Origin: Streptomyces sulphureus DSM 40104
Lineage (GTDB): Bacteria > Actinomycetota > Actinomycetes > Streptomycetales > Streptomycetaceae
NCBI RefSeq assembly: GCF_000381025.1
Contig: NZ_KB905813.1
Span: 726,716 to 790,715, forward strand
Direction of reading: 5' to 3'
Length of the DNA stretch: 64,000 bases
This document shows, one piece after another, positions 35,459-44,298 of the stretch. Both the position numbers and the translations under genes were made by a program. Positions within the stretch are counted from its first letter, which is position 1, and every line of letters begins with the position of its first letter. The notes beneath the pieces are model-generated. The model was not told the DNA's origin. It searched no databases and saw nothing but the letters and a program-made list of their open reading frames with translations.

Positions 35459-36133
35459 TCAACCACGGCCGCCCGCAGCGGAGTTCACCTCCCGGGCCGC
35501 CCGGCGCGCGGCTGCCCAGGCGGCCACCGCGGCGAACCCGAGGGCGCCGCCCAGCAGCGCACCGGCCACCGTGTCCGAGAGCCAGTGCACGCCCAGCACG
35601 AGCCGGGTGAAGCAGACGCCGACGACGGAGACGGCAGCGACCACGACCGCTGCGTTCCGCACCGCCGCGCCCCGGACCACCCAGATCAACAGCACAAAGG
35701 TGAGCGCCGCCGTCATCGCGTGCCCCGAGGGCATCGCGGCGTACTCGGCGGAGTCGACGGGCACGAGCCACCGCGGCCGTGGCCGTCCGACGACCGTTTT
35801 GAGCGCCTGCTGCACCACCGCGCCGAGCACGGCCGCGGCCGCCACCCACGCCGCCCTCGCCAACTCCCCGCGACGCAGCAGCAGTACGACTCCGCCGGCG
35901 AGCAGCAGGCGCATCGTCCACGGGTCCCAGATCCAGTCGGAGAGGATGCGCTGCGACTGCGTGAACGAGGGATGCTCCAGCGCGAGGCCGTGGAGCCGCA
36001 CGGCGACGTTGCCGTCGAGATCCAGCAGCGGCCGCCAGTCGAGCGCCGCGCCGACGAGCGGCACGGCGGCGAGCAGGGCGAGGAGTGCTGCCGTACGGGC
36101 CGCCGCGGCGCCCGAGAGGTGCGAGGTGTGCAT
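35459..36133 (-). CDS. PAP2-superfamily membrane phosphatase
   Basis: A 224-residue integral membrane protein with five or six hydrophobic helices and the three phosphatase motifs: KTVVGRPRPRW, PSGHAM and TRLVLGVHWLSD. Such enzymes dephosphorylate lipid phosphates (phosphatidic acid, undecaprenyl pyrophosphate) at the membrane outer face. It lies 80 bases after the M56 peptidase gene on the same strand and is followed by a strong terminator. The exact lipid substrate is not clear. Confidence 0.9.
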   Translation of the reverse strand: MHTSHLSGAAAARTAALLALLAAVPLVGAALDWRPLLDLDGNVAVRLHGLALEHPSFTQSQRILSDWIWDPWTMRLLLAGGVVLLLRRGELARAAWVAAAAVLGAVVQQALKTVVGRPRPRWLVPVDSAEYAAMPSGHAMTAALTFVLLIWVVRGAAVRNAAVVVAAVSVVGVCFTRLVLGVHWLSDTVAGALLGGALGFAAVAAWAAARRAAREVNSAAGGRG

Positions 36134-36213
36134 GGGACGATCCTCGCTGCTCACAAGAGGATTGGGGCAGCGCCGGATGCGGCGTGCCCGCGCACGAAGG
36201 CGGCGAGGGGCGC

Positions 36214-37152
36214 TCAGCGCAGCGCCGAGAGCCCCGGAGCGAAGGCGATGAGCACAGGCACGACCGGGACGAGGGCCGCCGCGGCCGTCACCCGGAGCCG
36301 CCGCCCCCGCGTCAGGCGCGGCCCCGGCGACAGGAGCCGCTGCACGCGCTGTGCGACGAGGCCGAGCCCCGAGGGGCACGGGCCGAACACCCCGCGCTCC
36401 TGGTTGAGTTCGACGAGCGCGAGGGCGATCGTGAGCCGTCCGTACCGGCGCGACGCGGTGTCGTCGGCGGCGAGCTCGACGAGCCGATGCACCTGGTCGC
36501 GGAAGGCGGCGAAGACCGGGACGCGGGGGAAGCCGGAGGCGAGCGCGGCCGAGGAGTGCAGCAGCCAGTCGTGGCGCGCCCGCGCGTGACCCTGTTCGTG
36601 TGCGAGGACGGCGTCGAGCTGGCGGCCCTTGAGGCGCTGGAGCGCCGCCGTGGTGATCACCAGTTGCGGCGCGTTGCCCGGCAGCCACCAGGCGTCTGGG
36701 CGCGCGCCCTCCAGCACCACCAGACGCTCGCCCGCCTCCGCCTCCTCGCCGGGCAACTGCGGGGCGCGGGCGCGGAGTTCGGCGCGGTTGCGCTTGCGCC
36801 GCCACCGCGCCTCGTGGACCTCGCGGAGCAGCATCGCGCCCGTCCAGGCGCCGCCGCACGCGAGGAGCACCGCGACGGCGCCGGCCCACGGCCCGTACGC
36901 GCCCAGCCCGTACGCCTCGACCACGCCGTGCGGCGCAGGCGCGAAGACGTGGCTGCGCACCACCTGGAACGCCGCGGCCCCGGAGAGCGCCATCGCCAGA
37001 CCGCAGCACATCAGGACACCGGCGACGACGCACTGCCACACCCAGAGCGCCAGTACCGGCTCGCGGTCGGGCCACGTCGAGCGGCCGATCCATCTGGGAG
37101 CGAGGGCCGCGGCCGGGAGCGCAAGCAGCAGCAGGGCGAGCGGGACCATCAT
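36214..37152 (-). CDS. M56-family membrane metalloprotease (BlaR1/MecR1 peptidase type)
   Basis: A 312-residue membrane peptidase. There are about three N-terminal helices, then a cytoplasmic zinc-protease region with HEQGH near 183 and the third ligand in LVELAADDTASRRYG. A final hydrophobic helix (VTAAAALVPVVPVLIAFAPG) follows. Members usually pair with a BlaI/MecI-type repressor that they inactivate. No such gene is found here: upstream is DUF5134 and downstream PAP2. Starts MM at 37152, with the upstream ATG at 37149 in frame as the alternative. Confidence 0.87.
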   Translation of the reverse strand: MMVPLALLLLALPAAALAPRWIGRSTWPDREPVLALWVWQCVVAGVLMCCGLAMALSGAAAFQVVRSHVFAPAPHGVVEAYGLGAYGPWAGAVAVLLACGGAWTGAMLLREVHEARWRRKRNRAELRARAPQLPGEEAEAGERLVVLEGARPDAWWLPGNAPQLVITTAALQRLKGRQLDAVLAHEQGHARARHDWLLHSSAALASGFPRVPVFAAFRDQVHRLVELAADDTASRRYGRLTIALALVELNQERGVFGPCPSGLGLVAQRVQRLLSPGPRLTRGRRLRVTAAAALVPVVPVLIAFAPGLSALR

Positions 37153-37236
37153 GGAACGCAGACTATGGGGCGCGCACCCTCGCGCGGTACGCGGCCGCCC
37201 CCATAGTGACGCAGACCTCACCGCGCCCGCCCGCAC

Positions 37237-37770
37237 TCACATCCCGACGAGCATGGCGAGCATCCCCGCTCCCATCGCGAGCCGGCAACTCACCGCGAAG
37301 TCCGGGGTGTTGCGCAGGCGGACGGCGCCCGCGGCAGCCGTCTGCGCCCCTGCGGGGAGCAGGGCCGCACCGCACCGCAGCACGTACCAGGCGAAGTACG
37401 CCAGCAGGCCCGCCGTGACGACCGGGACGCCGGCCCCCGTGTGCGCACCGGCGTGCGCCGGTGCGGCGAGCGCCATGTAGACCATCGCCAACGCGCCGAA
37501 GGCGTGGTGCAGATGGTGCGCGCCGCCGTGCGCAGCGGCGAGCGCGACACCGGCGCCGGCGAGGAGGCCGAACACGAGGACATACCCCGTCGGCGGGAGC
37601 TGCACGGCGCCCGGCAGCGCCATCCCCGCCATGGCCACGCCCATCGCCGCCTCCAGCGCCGCCGCGGTGCGCGCGGGCCCGCCGAGCGAGCCGGCACGCA
37701 GCAGGCAGGCGGAGGCGGTGAGCAGGCAGACGGCCGTGAGCAACCAACCGACCGACGCGGACCCGTGCAT
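37237..37770 (-). CDS. DUF5134 membrane protein
   Basis: A 177-residue protein with five or so hydrophobic segments (VGWLLTAVCLLTASACLL, TGYVLVFGLLAGAGVALA, ALAMVYMALAAPAHAGAHT, AGLLAYFAWYVLRCG, LAMGAGMLAMLVGM) and a His cluster HGGAHHLHHAFG between helices that could bind metal. The family is known from actinobacteria without assigned function and often sits beside M56 peptidases, as here. Confidence 0.82.
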   Translation of the reverse strand: MHGSASVGWLLTAVCLLTASACLLRAGSLGGPARTAAALEAAMGVAMAGMALPGAVQLPPTGYVLVFGLLAGAGVALAAAHGGAHHLHHAFGALAMVYMALAAPAHAGAHTGAGVPVVTAGLLAYFAWYVLRCGAALLPAGAQTAAAGAVRLRNTPDFAVSCRLAMGAGMLAMLVGM

Positions 37771-37866
37771 CGTCCACCTCCCACCGCTCGCGGAGAGGCT
37801 GCCCCGGCGCCCGCGCCGCCACGGGAGCGCACGGGCGCAGCCGGGGAGCGCACAGGGGCTGCCGCG

Positions 37867-38259
37867 TCAGATCCCCGGCCGGTACCGCAGCGGATGCTCC
37901 GCCGGCACCTGGACGAGGACGATCTCGTTCCCGTCGGGGTCGCGGAGCCACATCTCGATCAGGCCCCACGGCTCCTGCACCGGCTCACGGGTGATCTCCA
38001 CGCCGACTGCGGCGAGTTCGTCCCGCGCGGCGGCGGCGTCGGCGACCTGCATCCACAGTCGTACCGGCGGCTTGCTCGCCTGCTCGGCCCGCCCCGAGAG
38101 CTCGAGGAACCCGCCGCCGAGGAAGTAGACCGTGCCCCGCTCGGGCCCGGTGCCGAACTCGCGGTAGACGTCGAGGCCCAGTCGCTCGCCGTAGAACGCG
38201 CGGGAGCGGTCGGGGTCGACGGGACGCAGCAGAACGCGGCTGCTCAGCACATGCACCAT
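37867..38259 (-). CDS. VOC-family protein (glyoxalase/dioxygenase superfamily)
   Basis: A 130-residue intact VOC fold: RVLLRPVDPDRSRAFYGERLGLDVYREFG, then GGGFLELSG, RLWMQVADAAAARDELAAVGV and MWLRDPDGNEIVLVQVP. The second half keeps the Glu of the metal site. It might be a small-molecule-modifying or binding enzyme; the substrate is unknown. It is unrelated in sequence to the broken VOC gene at 8475-8760. Confidence 0.85.
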   Translation of the reverse strand: MVHVLSSRVLLRPVDPDRSRAFYGERLGLDVYREFGTGPERGTVYFLGGGFLELSGRAEQASKPPVRLWMQVADAAAARDELAAVGVEITREPVQEPWGLIEMWLRDPDGNEIVLVQVPAEHPLRYRPGI

Positions 38260-38312
38260 GCGGCAGACCATAGTCGCCGGGAGGCTCGCGGCCGGAGGTA
38301 GGCTCGCTCCCC

Positions 38313-38867
38313 ATGGACACATGCGCCCGCACCGCACGGCTCACCTTCCGCGACGCGGAAGCCGCCGACGTCGACGCGCTCGTCGCGCTCGTCGAGTCGG
38401 CGTACCGCGGGGAGTCGAGCCGCCGGGGATGGACGACCGAGGCGGGGCTGCTCGACGGGCAGCGCACCGACCGGGAGGGCGTCCTCGCCGTGGTCGAGGA
38501 CGAGCGGAGCCGCCTCGTCGCCGTCGAGGCGGACGGGGAGCTCGTCGGCTGCTGCCAGCTCGAACACCGCGGCGCGCAGAGCTACTTCGGGATGTTCGCC
38601 GTCTCCCCCGAGCGCCAGGCGGAGGGCGTCGGGCGCGCGGTGCTCGCCGAGGCGGAGCGCCGGGCGCGGGCCGAGTGGGGTGCGGAGGAGATGCTGATGA
38701 CCGTCATCGAGCAGCGCGCCGACCTGCTCGCGTGGTACGAGCGGCGCGGGTACCGCCGCACAGGCGCCCGCAGTCCCTTCCCCTACGGCGACGAGCGGTT
38801 CGGCCTCCCGCGCCGCGACGACCTGGCCTTCGTCCACCTCGCCAAGCCGCTCGGCCGGCCCCTCTAG
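38313..38867 (+). CDS. GNAT-family N-acetyltransferase
   Basis: A 184-residue acetyltransferase: LTFRDAEAADVDALVALVESAY at the start, YFGMFAVSPERQAEGVGRAVLAEAERRA with the acetyl-CoA pyrophosphate loop (RQAEGVG), and LLAWYERRGYRRTGARSPFP at the end. The acceptor is unknown. Its TAG stop shares CTAG (38864-38867) with the stop of the convergent phosphodiesterase gene. Confidence 0.9.
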   Translation: MDTCARTARLTFRDAEAADVDALVALVESAYRGESSRRGWTTEAGLLDGQRTDREGVLAVVEDERSRLVAVEADGELVGCCQLEHRGAQSYFGMFAVSPERQAEGVGRAVLAEAERRARAEWGAEEMLMTVIEQRADLLAWYERRGYRRTGARSPFPYGDERFGLPRRDDLAFVHLAKPLGRPL

Positions 38868-39544
38868 CTGGCCGAGGCGGCGCGTGCCGTGTCGGGCCGG
38901 TCGGTGACGATGCCGTCGAGGCCGAGTGCGACGGCCTGCTCCAGCTCCTCCGGGGTGTTCACCGTCCAGGAGATGACGCGCACCCCTGCCTCCTGGCAGC
39001 GCCTCACCGTCTCGCTGTCGAACCTGCCGAGCTCCAGCGAGACCATCCCGGCGCCGAGCGCGGCCGCGCGCTCCGGCGCACGCGGTGACGACTTCCCGGC
39101 GACGACGACGAGCGGCTGCTCGGGAAGGAGTTGAGCCGTCTCGGCGAGCGCGTCGTCGTGGAAGGAGATGACGGTGATGCGGTCGTGCAGCTTGCGCGCC
39201 TCGATCGTCGCGCAGAGCACCCGGGCCGCCGCACGGTCCTTGATCTCTGCCTGGATCGGCGCCTGCACCGCGTCGACGACCTCGTCGAAGACGGGTACCC
39301 GCTCGCCCTGCCCGGCGTCGAGCGTCCGCAGCTCCTCCAGGGTGAGCTCGCCGATCGCGCCGCTGCCGTCTGTGGTGCGGTCGACCGCGGGGTCGTGCAT
39401 CACCACGAGCTCGCCGTCCTTGCTGAGGTGCAGGTCCAGCTCGATGTAGTCGAGCTTCTCCCGGTCGGCGCGGACGAACGAACGCAGCGTGTTCTCGGGC
39501 TCGACGCCCATCACTCCGCGGTGTCCGACGGTGAGCAGCGGCAC
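38864..39544 (-). CDS. Glycerophosphodiester phosphodiesterase
   Basis: A 226-residue GDPD-type TIM barrel that releases glycerol-3-phosphate from lipid head-group diesters. Signature motifs are TVGHRGVMGVEPENTLRSF, ELDLHLSKDGELVVMHDPAVDRTTDGSG and VISWTVNTPEELEQAVALG, ending GIVTDRP. There is no signal peptide, so it is cytoplasmic. GTG at 39544 starts directly before the core; longer in-frame extensions are proline/arginine-rich and unlike the family. Confidence 0.92.
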   Translation of the reverse strand: MPLLTVGHRGVMGVEPENTLRSFVRADREKLDYIELDLHLSKDGELVVMHDPAVDRTTDGSGAIGELTLEELRTLDAGQGERVPVFDEVVDAVQAPIQAEIKDRAAARVLCATIEARKLHDRITVISFHDDALAETAQLLPEQPLVVVAGKSSPRAPERAAALGAGMVSLELGRFDSETVRRCQEAGVRVISWTVNTPEELEQAVALGLDGIVTDRPDTARAASAS

Positions 39545-39805
39545 GGGGCTCTCGCTTCCTGGCGGTGTCGGTGGCACGGCAAGCCTAGGACAGCTTCCCT
39601 GGCGGGGGCGTCCGGAGGGCGCACGGCGAAGGCTCCGTCGTGTGGCGGGGCGCCGACGGATTTCGTTCCGCGTGCGCTCGGGGTTACAGGAAGGATGAGC
39701 GGGGAACCAGGATGTGGGCGCAAGATATCCGGCAGGCACGGTTGAGTGCGCAAGCATCGGCGGATACTGTGCCCGAACGTGAATTTATCCGGTGGAGGGG
39801 TCGCC

Positions 39806-41203
39806 ATGACGGAAAATGTCTCGTCGGTGTCGGTGGGTACCGATGTTCTCTCGGAGGAGCCGGTCGTCGCACACCCTGCTTGGGGGCGTCTGAAGGCGGC
39901 GGTCGAAGAGATCAGGCCGGCCCAATCCAAGGACGGCTCGGTCGACTTCGAGGCCGAGGGCGCACCCGCCCCCGAGGCGCTGCACGCCGCGCTCCGTCGC
40001 GTCGTCGCCGCCGTCGAGGAGCTGTCCCCGCTGCTGCCGCACGACGCCGCCTACCACGCGGCCCTCGTCGCCGACCTCGACCGCTGGGCCGAGGACGGCT
40101 TCGGCGTCCCCGACTTCCTCGACTCCCTCCTCGCCTTCCAGCCGGCACAGCAGCGCGCAGACGGCCTCCAACACCTCGTCGTCTTCCCGATGTACACCCA
40201 GAACGGCAACCCCGACCGGAACCTGGAGGCCGTCGTCCTGCGGATGGTCTGGCCGGAGTGGCTCGCCGAACTGGAGCGCACCCGCTACGACAATCCCCTT
40301 TTCTGCGGCATCACCTTCGAGGACTTCACCTCGGGCTACGACACCCACTCCGCCGTCCTCTTCCCCGAGACGATCGCCGTCCGCGAAGCGCCCGAACGGT
40401 TCGGCTGGGGCGGCATCTTCTGCGACCGGGAGGCGGCGCGGTTCCGCCGCGTCGTCGCTGCGGCGTGTGAGGTGACGAGCCTCGAACTCCCCGAGGACGC
40501 CCGGGAACTCCTCGCAGACCAGGACCGCTGCCAGCAGACCTTCGTGCTCTGGGACATGGTCCACGACCGCACCCACAGCCACGGTGACCTCCCCTTCGAC
40601 CCGTTCATGATCAAGCAGCGGCAGCCGTTCTGGATGTACGGGCTGGAGGAGCTCCGCTGCGACCTCACCGCCTTCCACGAGGGCGTCAAGCTGGAAGCCG
40701 ACGGCTACCCGCAGGGCCGGGACGTGCAGTACGCGATGCTGCTGGAGCGCCTCTTCCGCTTCCCCGTGACAGGCGAGCGCCGTCGCAACTACGACGGCCT
40801 CGGCGGCCAGCTCCTCTTCGCCTACCTCCACCAGCACGACGCGCTCCGCTGGACGGACAACCGCCTCGCCATCGACTGGGACCTCGCCCGCCGGACCACC
40901 GTCCGCCTCCGCGAGGAGATCGAGCACCTCTACCGCGCCGGCATCGACCGCCCCAAGGTGGTCCACTGGTTCAAGGGGTACGAACTCGTCTCCCGCCACC
41001 TCGCCCCGCACCCCGGCTCGACCTGGGCGAAGGGCCCCGAGGCCCTCGACCTCACGCTTCCCCCGCGCAAGCTCGTCGACGAGGTGCTCCCCGACGAGTT
41101 TCCGCTGAGCATGTTCTACGAGGCGCTCGCCAAGAAGCTCAAGTCCGTGATCGCATCGACCGAGGGCATCACGGCCCGCACGCCGGCTCGGGCGGCGGCC
41201 TGA
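39806..41203 (+). CDS. DUF6421 family protein
   Basis: A 465-residue protein conserved in Streptomyces with no assigned activity. A His-rich block WDMVHDRTHSHGDLPFDPF and later DLTAFHEG, AYLHQHDALRW and VVHWFKGYELV look like possible metal or ligand sites. Start ATG at 39806 has GGAGGGG five bases ahead. It is the first of three same-strand genes (DUF6421, SDR, threonine aldolase), the last two overlapping, a grouping that suggests a common pathway, possibly for a hydroxy-amino acid or its product. Function inferred only from this context. Confidence 0.85.
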   Translation: MTENVSSVSVGTDVLSEEPVVAHPAWGRLKAAVEEIRPAQSKDGSVDFEAEGAPAPEALHAALRRVVAAVEELSPLLPHDAAYHAALVADLDRWAEDGFGVPDFLDSLLAFQPAQQRADGLQHLVVFPMYTQNGNPDRNLEAVVLRMVWPEWLAELERTRYDNPLFCGITFEDFTSGYDTHSAVLFPETIAVREAPERFGWGGIFCDREAARFRRVVAAACEVTSLELPEDARELLADQDRCQQTFVLWDMVHDRTHSHGDLPFDPFMIKQRQPFWMYGLEELRCDLTAFHEGVKLEADGYPQGRDVQYAMLLERLFRFPVTGERRRNYDGLGGQLLFAYLHQHDALRWTDNRLAIDWDLARRTTVRLREEIEHLYRAGIDRPKVVHWFKGYELVSRHLAPHPGSTWAKGPEALDLTLPPRKLVDEVLPDEFPLSMFYEALAKKLKSVIASTEGITARTPARAAA

Positions 41204-41267
41204 CCGGGATGCGAGCAGAGGCGAAGGCCGGTACACCCGGCGACGGCACCGGATCGAGGAGGCGGCG

Positions 41268-42062
41268 ATGAGCGGGACGGGCGGACAGGGCACCGCAAGC
41301 AAGGGATACGAGGGCGACGGGGAGGGGCGCCTGGAGGGCCGCGTCGTCGCCGTCGCCGGGGCCGCTGGTCCCGCGGGCGCCGCCGCGCTGCTGCGCCTCG
41401 CCGACGAGGGAGCGACCGTCGTCGCGGCCGACGCGGACGCCGCCCGGCTCGCGGAGGCCGTCGACGCGGCGCGCTTCGCACACGGCGGTGCCACCGTCAC
41501 GGGCGACACCGTCGACCTCCTCGACCTCGACGCGACGCGCGCCTGGGCCGACCGCACCGAGAAGGAGTTCGGCCGCATCGACGGACTCGTCCACCTCGTC
41601 GGCGGCTGGCGCGGCTCCTCGTCCTTCGCGGCCACCGACCTCGCCGACTGGGACGCGCTCAACGGCCTGCTCGTCCGCACCCTCCAGCACACCTCCCTCG
41701 CCTTCGAGAGCGCGCTGGAGCGCTCCAGCAACGGGCGCTTCGTGCTCGTGAGCGCCGCGGGCGCGACGAAGCCGACGGCCGGCAACGCCGCGTACGGCGC
41801 CGCGAAGGCGGCCGCGGAAGCCTGGACGCTCGCGCTCGCCGACGCCTTCCGCAAGGCCGGGGGAGAGGACGGCCCCGCAGCCGCGGCTACGATTCTCGTG
41901 GTCAAGGCACTCGTGAACGATCGGATGCGGGCCGAGCGCCCGAACGCCAAGTTCTCCGGGTTCACCGACGTCTCCGACCTGGCCGACGCCATCGCCGCGA
42001 CCTGGACCAAGCCCCTCGAGGAAGTGAACGGAACCCGCCAGTGGCTGACCCCCAAGCCCTGA
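41268..42062 (+). CDS. Short-chain dehydrogenase/reductase
   Basis: A 264-residue Rossmann enzyme: VVAVAGAAGPAGAAALLRLADEGATVVAADADA (nucleotide loop AGAAGPAGAA) and catalytic motif NAAYGAAKAA, with the Ser in FVLVSAAGAT. An N-terminal tail of about 25 residues (SGTGGQGTASKGYEGDGEG) precedes the fold. It overlaps the threonine aldolase start by 22 bases, so the two are coupled. Substrate unknown; an aldehyde or hydroxyacid linked to the aldolase is a possibility. Confidence 0.9.
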   Translation: MSGTGGQGTASKGYEGDGEGRLEGRVVAVAGAAGPAGAAALLRLADEGATVVAADADAARLAEAVDAARFAHGGATVTGDTVDLLDLDATRAWADRTEKEFGRIDGLVHLVGGWRGSSSFAATDLADWDALNGLLVRTLQHTSLAFESALERSSNGRFVLVSAAGATKPTAGNAAYGAAKAAAEAWTLALADAFRKAGGEDGPAAAATILVVKALVNDRMRAERPNAKFSGFTDVSDLADAIAATWTKPLEEVNGTRQWLTPKP

Positions 42063-43144
42063 AGCACCAGGCAGAAGCGATATCCGGCACCGACGCACGG
42101 CGGCGCCACGATCCGGCCCTGCGGGGCTTCGCCAGCGACAACTACGCGGGCGTCCACCCGGAGGTGCTGGCGGCGCTGGCGCTCGCCAACGGCGGCCACC
42201 AGGTCGCCTACGGCGCCGACGACTACACCGCGCACCTCCAGGAGGTCGTGCGCGGCCACTTCGGGCCCAGCGCGCAGGCGTTCCCCGTCTTCAACGGCAC
42301 AGGCGCCAACGTCCTCGCCCTCCAGGCGCTCACCGACAGGTGGGGCGCCGTGATCTGCGCCGGGAGCGCGCACATCAACGTCGACGAGGGCGGGGCGCCC
42401 GAGCGGGTCGCCGGCCTGAAACTGCTCACGGTGCCGACGCCCGACGGCAAGCTCACCCCCGAGCTGATCGACCGGGAGGCGCACGGCTGGGACGACGAAC
42501 ACCGGGCGATGCCGCAGGTGGTGTCGCTCACTCAGGGCACCGAACTGGGCACCGTCTACACGCCCCAGGAGCTCCGGGAGATCAGCGAGCACGCGCACGC
42601 GCTCGGCATGCGGGTCCACCTCGACGGCTCCCGCCTCGCCAACGCCGCCGCCTCACTCGACGTCCCGATGCGGGCGTTCACCAACGCGGCAGGCGTCGAC
42701 GTCGTCTCCCTCGGCGGCACCAAGAACGGGCTGCTCTACGGCGAGTTGGTGGTCGTGCTCAGCCCGGACGCGGTCGGGCCGATGAAGCACCTGCGGAAGC
42801 TTTCGCTGCAGCTCGCCTCGAAGATGCGGTTCGTCTCCGTGCAGTTCGAGGCGTTGCTCGCAGGGGACCTCTGGCTGCGCAGCGCGCGCCATGCCAACAC
42901 GATGGCCCGCCGGCTCGCCGACGGAGCGCGCGCGGTCGAGGGCGTCGAGCTGTGCTATCCGGTACAGCAGAACGCCGTCTTCGCGCGGCTGCCGCACGAC
43001 GTGAGCGAGCGGCTCCAGAAGCGCTTCCGCTTCTACTTCTGGGACGAACCGGCGGGCGAGGTGCGCTGGATGTGCTCCTTCGACACCACGGAGGAGGACG
43101 TCGACGCCTTCCTCGCCGCCCTCCGCGAGGAGATGCGCCCCTGA
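42041..43144 (+). CDS. Threonine aldolase, beta-eliminating (low-specificity) family
   Basis: A 367-residue PLP-dependent enzyme that splits beta-hydroxy amino acids to glycine and an aldehyde. The N-terminal region has FASDNYAGVHPEVLAALALANGGHQVAYGADDYT, the substrate face has HLDGSRLANAAASL, and the PLP Lys is Lys228 in SLGGTKNGLLYGE. GTG at 42041 overlaps the SDR gene. Downstream is an interleaved stem array (43154-43201) that probably terminates the cluster. Confidence 0.92.
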   Translation: MADPQALKHQAEAISGTDARRRHDPALRGFASDNYAGVHPEVLAALALANGGHQVAYGADDYTAHLQEVVRGHFGPSAQAFPVFNGTGANVLALQALTDRWGAVICAGSAHINVDEGGAPERVAGLKLLTVPTPDGKLTPELIDREAHGWDDEHRAMPQVVSLTQGTELGTVYTPQELREISEHAHALGMRVHLDGSRLANAAASLDVPMRAFTNAAGVDVVSLGGTKNGLLYGELVVVLSPDAVGPMKHLRKLSLQLASKMRFVSVQFEALLAGDLWLRSARHANTMARRLADGARAVEGVELCYPVQQNAVFARLPHDVSERLQKRFRFYFWDEPAGEVRWMCSFDTTEEDVDAFLAALREEMRP

Positions 43145-43153
43145 GCGACGGGC

Positions 43154-43201
43154 GGCACGGGACAGGCGGACGGCCGGTGCTTCCGCCGTGCCCCGTCCGC
43201 C
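43154..43201. terminator. Interleaved GC-rich stems after the threonine aldolase gene
   Basis: GGCACGG (43154-43160) can pair with CCGTGCC (43186-43192), and GGCGGACGG (43165-43173) with CCGTCCGCC (43193-43201). The order is stem1-stem2-stem1'-stem2', so the pairs either compete or form an H-type pseudoknot. It lies just after the stop codon at 43144. Confidence 0.4.
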
Positions 43202-43328
43202 CGACGGCCGCACTGCGGCGCGGGTGTCGGCCGCCGCACTCGGACGTCCCGACCGGGAGGTTGGACGTGGCGGCGAGCGGTCCGTCAGGCCGCGAGGCCG
43301 CAGCGCCGGGTGCTGTGGCGGCGCGCCG

Positions 43329-44252
43329 TCACTCGCCTTCGAGGAGCCGGGCGATGCCGTCCCGGTAGCTCGTGGGCTGGAAGTCTGGGAACCGTCTCGT
43401 GAACTTCGACGAGTCGAAGACGTTGTCCTGCCGGTAGCGCGGCAGCAGTTCCTCTACCTCCTTCACCGCCGGGTTGACGAGCCCGCCGATCCTGAACGCC
43501 CAGCCGGGGACCGTGGAGTAGCGGATCTTCTTCCCGGTGATCCGGGAGGCGATGTCGATCATGTCTTGGTAGGTCAGGCGGTCCGGCGCGATCGGCAGAT
43601 GCCAGGTCTGCCCGTAGGCGTCGGGTGTGTTCCCGATGCGGGCCATGGCCCGGCTGGCGTCCGGGGTCCAGATCAGGCTGCGCCTGGTGTGGGCGTTCAG
43701 CGGCACCATCGGCCGCTTGCCATGTTCGATGCGGTGGAAGACGGCCGAGTTGGTCAGGCTCTGGGTCTTGCCGGGGCCGTAGAACTCGGGGGCTCGGCAG
43801 ATCACGGCGTCGATCGTGCCCGCGTCCCGCTCGGCCAGCAGCGCCGACGCGATTCGTGCGCGCACGGTTGCCTTCCGCCCGACCGGCTCGAACGCGGTGT
43901 CCTCGGTCTGGGGCGTCGAGGTCTGCGGGTACATGTAGGTGTTGTCGAAGAAGACGAGCTTGCTGCCGTGCTTCCGGCAGGCGGCGATCGTGTTCGCCAT
44001 CATGGTCGGGAACCGCTGCTCCCACAGTGCGGAGTCCATCGGCAGCCCGACGGTGAGGTAGACGATGTCGCTTCCCGCCACCGCCGCATCGGTGGCCTCG
44101 GCATCCATGAGGTCAGCGGGTACGAGCTGGTCGGTCTCCTGCACCTTTCCGGGGTTCCTGCTCACCAGGCGGACGTCGCGGGTGAAGTTCCGGTGCAGTT
44201 CGCGAGTGAGCTCTTCGGCGATCTGGCCGCCTGATCCGAGCACGGTCTGCAT
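43329..44252 (-). CDS. NAD(P)-dependent epimerase/NmrA-type reductase
   Basis: A 307-residue Rossmann-fold protein of the extended/atypical SDR group: VLGSGGQIAEELTRELHRN at the N-terminus (GSGGQI nucleotide loop), DIVYLTVGLPMDSALW, FFDNTYMYPQTSTPQTED and ICRAPEFYGPGKTQ. It is the third gene of a TetR-DJ-1-NmrA operon, 46 bases after the DJ-1 gene. It may reduce or sense an electrophile. Its codon use is slightly less GC-rich than its neighbours. Confidence 0.87.
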   Translation of the reverse strand: MQTVLGSGGQIAEELTRELHRNFTRDVRLVSRNPGKVQETDQLVPADLMDAEATDAAVAGSDIVYLTVGLPMDSALWEQRFPTMMANTIAACRKHGSKLVFFDNTYMYPQTSTPQTEDTAFEPVGRKATVRARIASALLAERDAGTIDAVICRAPEFYGPGKTQSLTNSAVFHRIEHGKRPMVPLNAHTRRSLIWTPDASRAMARIGNTPDAYGQTWHLPIAPDRLTYQDMIDIASRITGKKIRYSTVPGWAFRIGGLVNPAVKEVEELLPRYRQDNVFDSSKFTRRFPDFQPTSYRDGIARLLEGE

Positions 44253-44298
44253 GGGGTGCTGCCCTTCGGGTCGGGATTCGGTGCGGCGGTCTCGGCTG

